NCBI RefSeq assembly: GCF_023101765.2
Contig: NC_064223.1
Location: 7,776,113-7,840,112, forward strand
Reading direction: 5' to 3'
From: Spodoptera frugiperda
Lineage: Eukaryota > Arthropoda > Insecta > Lepidoptera > Noctuidae
DNA length: 64,000 nucleotides
Made by a program: the position numbers and the translations under genes. The notes beneath the pieces were generated by a model that was not told the origin of the DNA, ran no database searches, and was given only the letters and a program-made list of their open reading frames with translations. How positions within the stretch are numbered: the stretch's first letter is position 1; each line of letters starts with the position of its first letter. Shown in pieces: positions 60,701 through 64,000 of this stretch.

Positions 60701-63694
60701 TGAAGATTGTAAACATGCGCTCTTGATATGTTTTCTCGGAAATTGTCACGACTCTAGTGCAAATAATAGCTATGAACAACACCAACGGCAACGTGCGGAC
60801 TTATGCATTAGCTTCATAATATTTGCTTTGCGTGTGTACTCACAGAAAATACTTAAATTATGGGATTAAGATACGGTGATACTCGGCAGTCTGCATGTGA
60901 CTAGTGCAAACTTTCATGCCGCCCTTTGCTGTGTTCTATTAGCAGAGGATATTCACCAGATCACAGCTCACCGTCGCTTCTCAGAAACAATTCTACCGCG
61001 GCCTTGCGATGAAACATCGCTCAAATGTTTGTTTTCCTTTCAAACGATTCAAAAACGGCTCCCGCAAAATTTTACTGTTCACGGGAATCGGTAGCTCTAC
61101 GCGACGTTTTGTTTGCACAAGCCCGCTTCGCTGAACAAATTACAGCTGTTCGATTTCGACTTAAAGCGAATGTCCAATTTTAAATATTTTAACGTCGACC
61201 GTTGGTCGCTCGCCGCGACGCGATGTGCGGCGTGCGTGTGTTTCAATTTGTCGCCGCAGCACATTTATCAATTTGCGGAATATTAGAGAGTTGTGATTTC
61301 TCCGTTGACGGGTGACTGCAATGCAGTATTTCGCAGAATCACTTAGCTGTCATCGACGGCGGCTACATTACGCCACCACCCCGCTCCGCCGGAATGGCGC
61401 TCCATTACTCGTGTACTGGGAATTATTTCCTGCACGTAGTCGCACACACGCCGGCTGATCTCGTCGCACAGTCACAATAGAGCAGCAGAGCGTGTATCTC
61501 ACAAAACGATCATTTCACAGAACGCTATTAATTTCCTTGTTAAGTATAACATAACTCCGACACCGCTTTACGATGTGGATTTTCCATTGAGAACGAACAA
61601 ACAAATACAAAAACTGAAGTCCTCACGCGGATAAGTTCAAGACCCTCCAAACATGAGTATGTAAAGAATAAAAAACCTTGTATCTACGTAGGACATGGTG
61701 ATTGAAATGTTCGCGTGCAAAAGTCAACAAGGTTATTTCCTTTGCATTTTTTCCGTAGTCCACGTTATCAACTAGAATAGTGAAGATAAGCTTAGCAAGC
61801 CTCGTCCTTTCTGCTAATTCGCTGTTTCTAAACATATTTATGCTGATAAATTTTACCGTAAAATATGTATTGACATGGTTTTACCGTGTTAACTGGGTTT
61901 TACCTTTTGACGTTACAAAACGTGTATCAATAACGAGAAACTGAGCAAGCGCATCGTTCTTGTAACTGCTGCATCGTTTGTGACCCGTAATTGTAAACTG
62001 ACTTACTATGAATCAAGTCTGAAAAATCACCAGTGACTAAACTAAAATCACTTCTTTGTTAATTGTATATTTGTTTGCAGGTTTAAAGATGGCGTCGCGT
62101 ACCCGTGGTCTGCGGGTGTATCCAACATGATCCTGTACCCCGAGGCTGCCAACCAGACACTGTACGCGCGGCGGGCGACCCGGGGCGACTCCGGCAACTA
62201 CACCTGCAGACTGTCCAACGAGACCCACGTCGAGGCACACACCGTCACACTTACCATCCTAGGTGAATATTGTACTTGTATTTCAAATACATTGCATCAG
62301 TCTCGTTAATTTGTTGTGTTAATGTTAGATGATTAGGGATTGGGTCTATGATGAATCATTTCATTAAGTAGGCATACAGTATTTTCTCCAGTTATGTTGT
62401 TACAAGTTCTACAACAGGCACAATTCCAAACACCGTGTTACTAGAGAAAATTTCGCAATCGGACATACAAACATAACTTTGACTCAGTATTCACGTTTGC
62501 AGTATAGTGCACGATTAACGAGGCAGCCTACTTATATTTTTAGCTCTTAAAAGTCCCATACGACCTAATGTGGCCATAGTAACTGTTTAAATTGAGTAAT
62601 AAAACAAGGAAATGCCCTCTTGGCGAACCAGCGTTGCGGGAGGTCCAGCTATATATTATATCGAGTCATAAATGTACACATTTATATTATTGCAGTACCT
62701 ATGCTTTATGATACGACGGCTGTAAACAGCCATCCCATAGCACTTCAACTGAGCCAGAATAGATCGGCTTGATGCAAATGACTACGGTTATTAAAATTAC
62801 GACTTACACATAACCTATAACAGTTATTGCACTCGTTTCAAATACATTACGTGCGACCCGACATCTTTGGGCATTTATTTAAAGTAAAATAACAGTTATT
62901 CATTGCGTACAGACGCCAGACGGTTCCGTATAAGGAAAATATGTATCAGCTAACAATTGGATTCACAGAAAAACCGACGGACGCACCGAGAACAATGTTC
63001 ATTTCGAAAGACCAGTGGGTGGAGGAGGGGGCCGAGTTACGACTGTACTGCGAAGCTCTCATCGGTAAGCACCATCTTGTTTTAAAAGAATTGGAGACCC
63101 AAATACCGGGAGAAAGTGAACCGTGTCACTTGAACCTTTTGTCCTTAATTTTTATACAATTGTAAAATGATCCGTCTGGAGCGACCTCCGTTTCTAGGAG
63201 GGCAAGCAGTTGCTACGCAATAGACATGAAAATTTAATGAAAGTTTCATTACCTTTATAGTTACGAGTATTTAACGACAACCAGCAATTCTGCTCAATTA
63301 ATGAATTTCAATCTATTGTGAATCGATTATTTATAATATGTATTACCTATTGGTAATAAATAGACTAAGCATTTCAATCATTGTATTGATAACGGGTGTA
63401 CTATGCCAAATCGAATGACAAATAATCGAATATCAATTGATCGACCACTATAAATCGAATGTCTAAATACTCGAACGTTCATATTGATAACTCCATTTCA
63501 TTTCTTTTCTAACAATACCCAATTTATTATAATGATGTAATCACGTATTTCTATCATCAGATTATCATAATTGTGTTTATTGTAGGACGGTCCCTATTAG
63601 CCGACGCCCGTAGCGACCTCCGGTGGCGAAAAGTGTTTCCCAATGGTACTGAGGGTGACTTGCTGCCCACGCAGACTGAAATCAAGACCACCCG
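39562..63694 (+). CDS. Immunoglobulin-superfamily receptor-like protein, 5' part (runs past the window)
   Basis: This is the whole-gene entry, four coding exons giving 200 residues plus two bases. Seen: a signal peptide (residues 1 to about 22, LLGLLIVSGTASA), a Cys at 28, and a first Ig domain with Cys 62 or 63, Trp 72 (IEWFKDG) and the GDSGNYTC signature ending at Cys 114. A second Ig domain starts after KPTDAPRT with Cys 160 (LRLYCEA) and Trp 178 (LRWRKVF). Predicted N-glycosylation sites are N36, N96, N111, N118 and N184. The layout resembles the extracellular part of interleukin-1-receptor-like proteins (IL1RAPL type), but the transmembrane and cytoplasmic parts lie beyond the window, so this is only a suggestion. 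Known Ig receptors of this sort act at the cell surface in adhesion or signalling. Ig-superfamily membership is secure. Confidence 0.85.
43985..44185. repeat. Probable moth interspersed repeat
   Basis: It contains GCTTGCAACAGTGCCGAAAT, ATCGGAAACTC and AAACATGGTAAATATCCCGT followed by CGTAAGTTCTAATAATAA. I recall these as a mid-repetitive noctuid sequence. No coding capacity. Confidence 0.4.
49975..50029 (-). repeat. Left part of an interrupted lepidopteran repeat
   Basis: The phrase ACTCCCCTACCCAATCCCTG then ATTCCCCAACTAC is the part of the same repeat family that normally lies just before the segment found at 52121. The copy is cut in two by the 50030-52120 transposon. Confidence 0.65.
50264..50670 (+). 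pseudogene. Broken transposon protein, frameshifted
   Basis: A 101-codon frame (MSGVLPSSKK start, a KLLTLHQVWRDLHKKCEQNA segment, stop at 50567) is followed in another frame by ISNLDNLFDIAYQIRCSIKI and DEDRIFLQ. The NLDNLFDIA...I-ED-FL pattern resembles, from memory, a family of uncharacterised arthropod proteins that are often multicopy. The frame change and early stop mean it is not functional here. Confidence 0.5.
50680..51150 (-). mobile_element. R1-clade non-LTR retrotransposon fragment inside the DNA transposon
   Basis: On the minus strand a frame encodes FPVWAEHRRVLRDVLGAGDL, LSRSTLVQSMVWSEGDWKAI and SSFCEAVMLAKEEAERVRKR. This is the typical C-terminal end of moth R1-like reverse transcriptase proteins. 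It is higher in GC than its host transposon, and the frame of the host transposon seems to resume near 51155. Both breakpoints are approximate. Confidence 0.7.
51456..51787. mobile_element. Tc1/pogo-type MITE nested in the DNA transposon
   Basis: The 332-base element is flanked by TA on both sides. It starts CAGTAGGACCCAATTATCCG and ends CGGATAATTGGAGTTCTACTG, an inverse with small differences. Several internal copies of ATTCGGATAATC lie near each end. The TA target duplication plus CAGTA/TACTG ends fit the pogo/Tc1-mariner group. No transposase ORF. Confidence 0.8.
52121..52262 (-). repeat. Right part of the interrupted lepidopteran repeat
   Basis: It contains AGGCCGGCAACGCACTTGTA, GGTGTCCATGGGCGGCGACG and GATTGCTTACTATCAGGTGA. 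Its complement matches the 23743-23850 copy. Together with 49975-50029 it rebuilds one continuous repeat once the transposon is removed. Confidence 0.75.
54740..55165 (+). repeat. Interspersed repeat with GAGT microsatellite
   Basis: The body includes CCATGCCAAATTTCAAGTCA and ACGACCATTGGAAG (a similar phrase also at about 54757). It leads into a tandem GAGT run at 54934-54960, then CAGTCAGTG. Moth elements with this coding-like 3' body and a GAGT tail are common. Outer limits are approximate. Confidence 0.6.
55363..55656 (+). pseudogene. Possible broken Ig-domain fragment in the large intron
   Basis: In one frame the translation contains AESGEYRCVAVAG, which matches the end signature of an Ig domain (D/E-S-G-x-Y-x-C). 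In the next frame, starting within about 60 bases, it reads IPCPYAAGRATWLFRDASLP and YRLPLQTFSLRLMNMT, which looks like the Cys, Trp and L-x-L core of a following Ig domain. It then meets a donor-like gtatga at 55657. A single one-base shift would separate them. It could be a decayed Ig gene copy, an alternative exon read with an unusual acceptor, or coincidence. Confidence 0.3.
56423..56651. mobile_element. Short MITE with 17-bp perfect terminal inverted repeats
   Basis: The 229-base unit starts GGGTGATTCTTCAAAAA and ends TTTTTGAAGAATCACCC, an exact inverse. It is flanked on both sides by ATCT, a possible 4-base target duplication. No coding capacity; superfamily unknown. Confidence 0.7.
60198..60227. 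repeat. Perfect hairpin 1 (13-bp arms, TTGC loop)
   Basis: The arm ACATAGCGTACTT at 60198-60210 is exactly complementary to 60215-60227 across the four-base loop TTGC. Confidence 0.85.
60247..60292. repeat. Perfect hairpin 2 (21-bp arms, TTGC loop)
   Basis: The 21-base arm at 60247-60267 (begins TTAGTATCCATCC) is exactly complementary to 60272-60292 across the loop TTGC. It lies only 20 bases after hairpin 1 and has the same loop. The phrase GCAAGAAATGTG follows hairpin 1 and recurs at about 60351-60362. Confidence 0.9.
62081..62262 (+). CDS. Ig gene exon: second half of Ig domain 1
   Basis: Acceptor ttgtttgcag, donor gtgaat. It enters phase 2, completing Trp 72, and leaves phase 1. It encodes FKDGVAYPW, then TRGDSGNYTCRLSNE and a final strand ending VTLTIL. 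GC content is high compared with the introns. Confidence 0.92.
62969..63064 (+). CDS. Ig gene exon: start of Ig domain 2
   Basis: Acceptor ttggattcacag, donor gtaagc; enters and leaves phase 1. It encodes KPTDAPRTMFISKDQWVEEG and AELRLYCEALI, the first Cys strand of the second Ig domain. Confidence 0.88.
63586..63694 (+). CDS. Ig gene exon: continuation of Ig domain 2
   Basis: Acceptor gtgtttattgtag, donor gtgagt; leaves phase 2. It encodes SDLRWRKVFPNGTEGDLLPT and ends EIKTT plus a split codon. The remaining domains lie to the right of the window. Confidence 0.88.
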
Positions 63695-64000
63695 GTGAGT
63701 ACTTATGTTCAATATATTAATATTTACTCTCTAGCTACGTCCTGCGGCTCCGTCTGTGAGCAGAGAAGTAACTGCAATATATGATATATAATAAGGACAG
63801 TGGTGCTTTAAAACTACAGCAGCGCCATCTAGAAATAATAGATTTTTTGTGGCAATGTGTTTTGTTTTGCGCTGTAAAAATAGTGTTGTCAATACCCAAC
63901 TCTTCACGTTATGAATAATATGTCTCGTAAAAATATTGTTTTGTAAAAAAGACAAAGACACAATTTTATTAAAAATATTAGTGTATATACGTAGGATTAT
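63695..64000 (+). other. Start of the next Ig gene intron
   Basis: A short stretch GCTACGTCCTGCGGCTCCGT (63735) and AGCAGCGCCATCTAG (63819) resemble fragments of moth interspersed repeats. No exon is visible. Confidence 0.5.

Larger units (their letters stand above)
39777..62080 (+). other. 22.3-kb intron splitting Ig domain 1
   Basis: The flanking exons join in phase 2 to rebuild the core Trp of the Ig fold (IEW then FKDG), so both ends are well supported. Contents listed separately: nested transposons at 49975-52262, MITE-like 56423-56651, a microsatellite-bearing repeat near 54.7-55.2 kb, twin hairpins near 60.2 kb and an Ig-like fragment near 55.5 kb. Recurrent CpG-rich patches occur near 45.56-45.75, 47.93-47.99, 48.68-48.78, 53.28-53.35, 57.2-57.3, 57.85-57.91 and 61.2-61.45 kb. 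The remaining ORFs of 60-150 codons show no family resemblance. Confidence 0.8.

Noticed and set aside
1..64000. Search for CRISPR arrays, bacterial operons, rRNA genes or viral genes
   Set aside because: Nothing of the kind is visible; the window is insect nuclear DNA with introns and transposon remnants.

Overview
The window is AT-rich eukaryotic DNA from a moth (Lepidoptera, probably Noctuidae-like). Three things support this: spliceosomal genes with long introns, the characteristic lepidopteran interspersed repeats, and a CRF-like diuretic hormone gene whose precursor closely resembles the moth DH44 type. Three genes can be supported, all on the + strand. Everything else is introns, intergenic DNA and transposon debris. 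All exon boundaries were read by eye from splice sites and reading phase; no transcript data were available.

Region 1 (about 4960-20177): the DH44/CRF-like diuretic hormone gene. A 42-base exon carries only 5'UTR and the start codon. It is followed by two shared exons (signal peptide and propeptide) and then three hormone cassettes in tandem. Each cassette has one hormone exon, which enters in phase 0 and leaves in phase 1 inside a GKR-G sequence, plus its own short terminal exon with a stop codon and poly(A) signal. The predicted amidated hormones are 34, 41 and 45 residues long, so alternative splicing and polyadenylation should give precursors of 126, 139 and 148 residues.

Region 2 (about 20.2-29.65 kb): intergenic DNA holding a foldback/MITE-like element, an RTE-type retrotransposon remnant, other lepidopteran repeats, an orphan exon-like segment at 21924-22000 and a weak small ORF.

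Region 3 (29673-33915): a seven-exon gene for the axonemal dynein regulatory complex protein DRC9 (IQCG), 298 residues as modelled, with a C-terminal IQ motif.

Region 4 (about 34.1-64 kb): the 5' part of a gene for a secreted or membrane immunoglobulin-superfamily protein. It has a possible untranslated first exon ending at 34379, a signal-peptide exon at 39562-39776, a 22.3-kb intron that splits the first Ig domain, and three further exons at 62081-63694; the gene runs off the right edge. The large intron contains a nested transposon stack (49975-52262), two other MITE-like elements, twin perfect hairpins, CpG-rich patches, and a possible broken Ig-domain fragment near 55.4-55.65 kb.

The three genes are not functionally linked as far as the sequence shows. 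The most interesting biology is the modular hormone gene with three self-contained alternative 3' cassettes.
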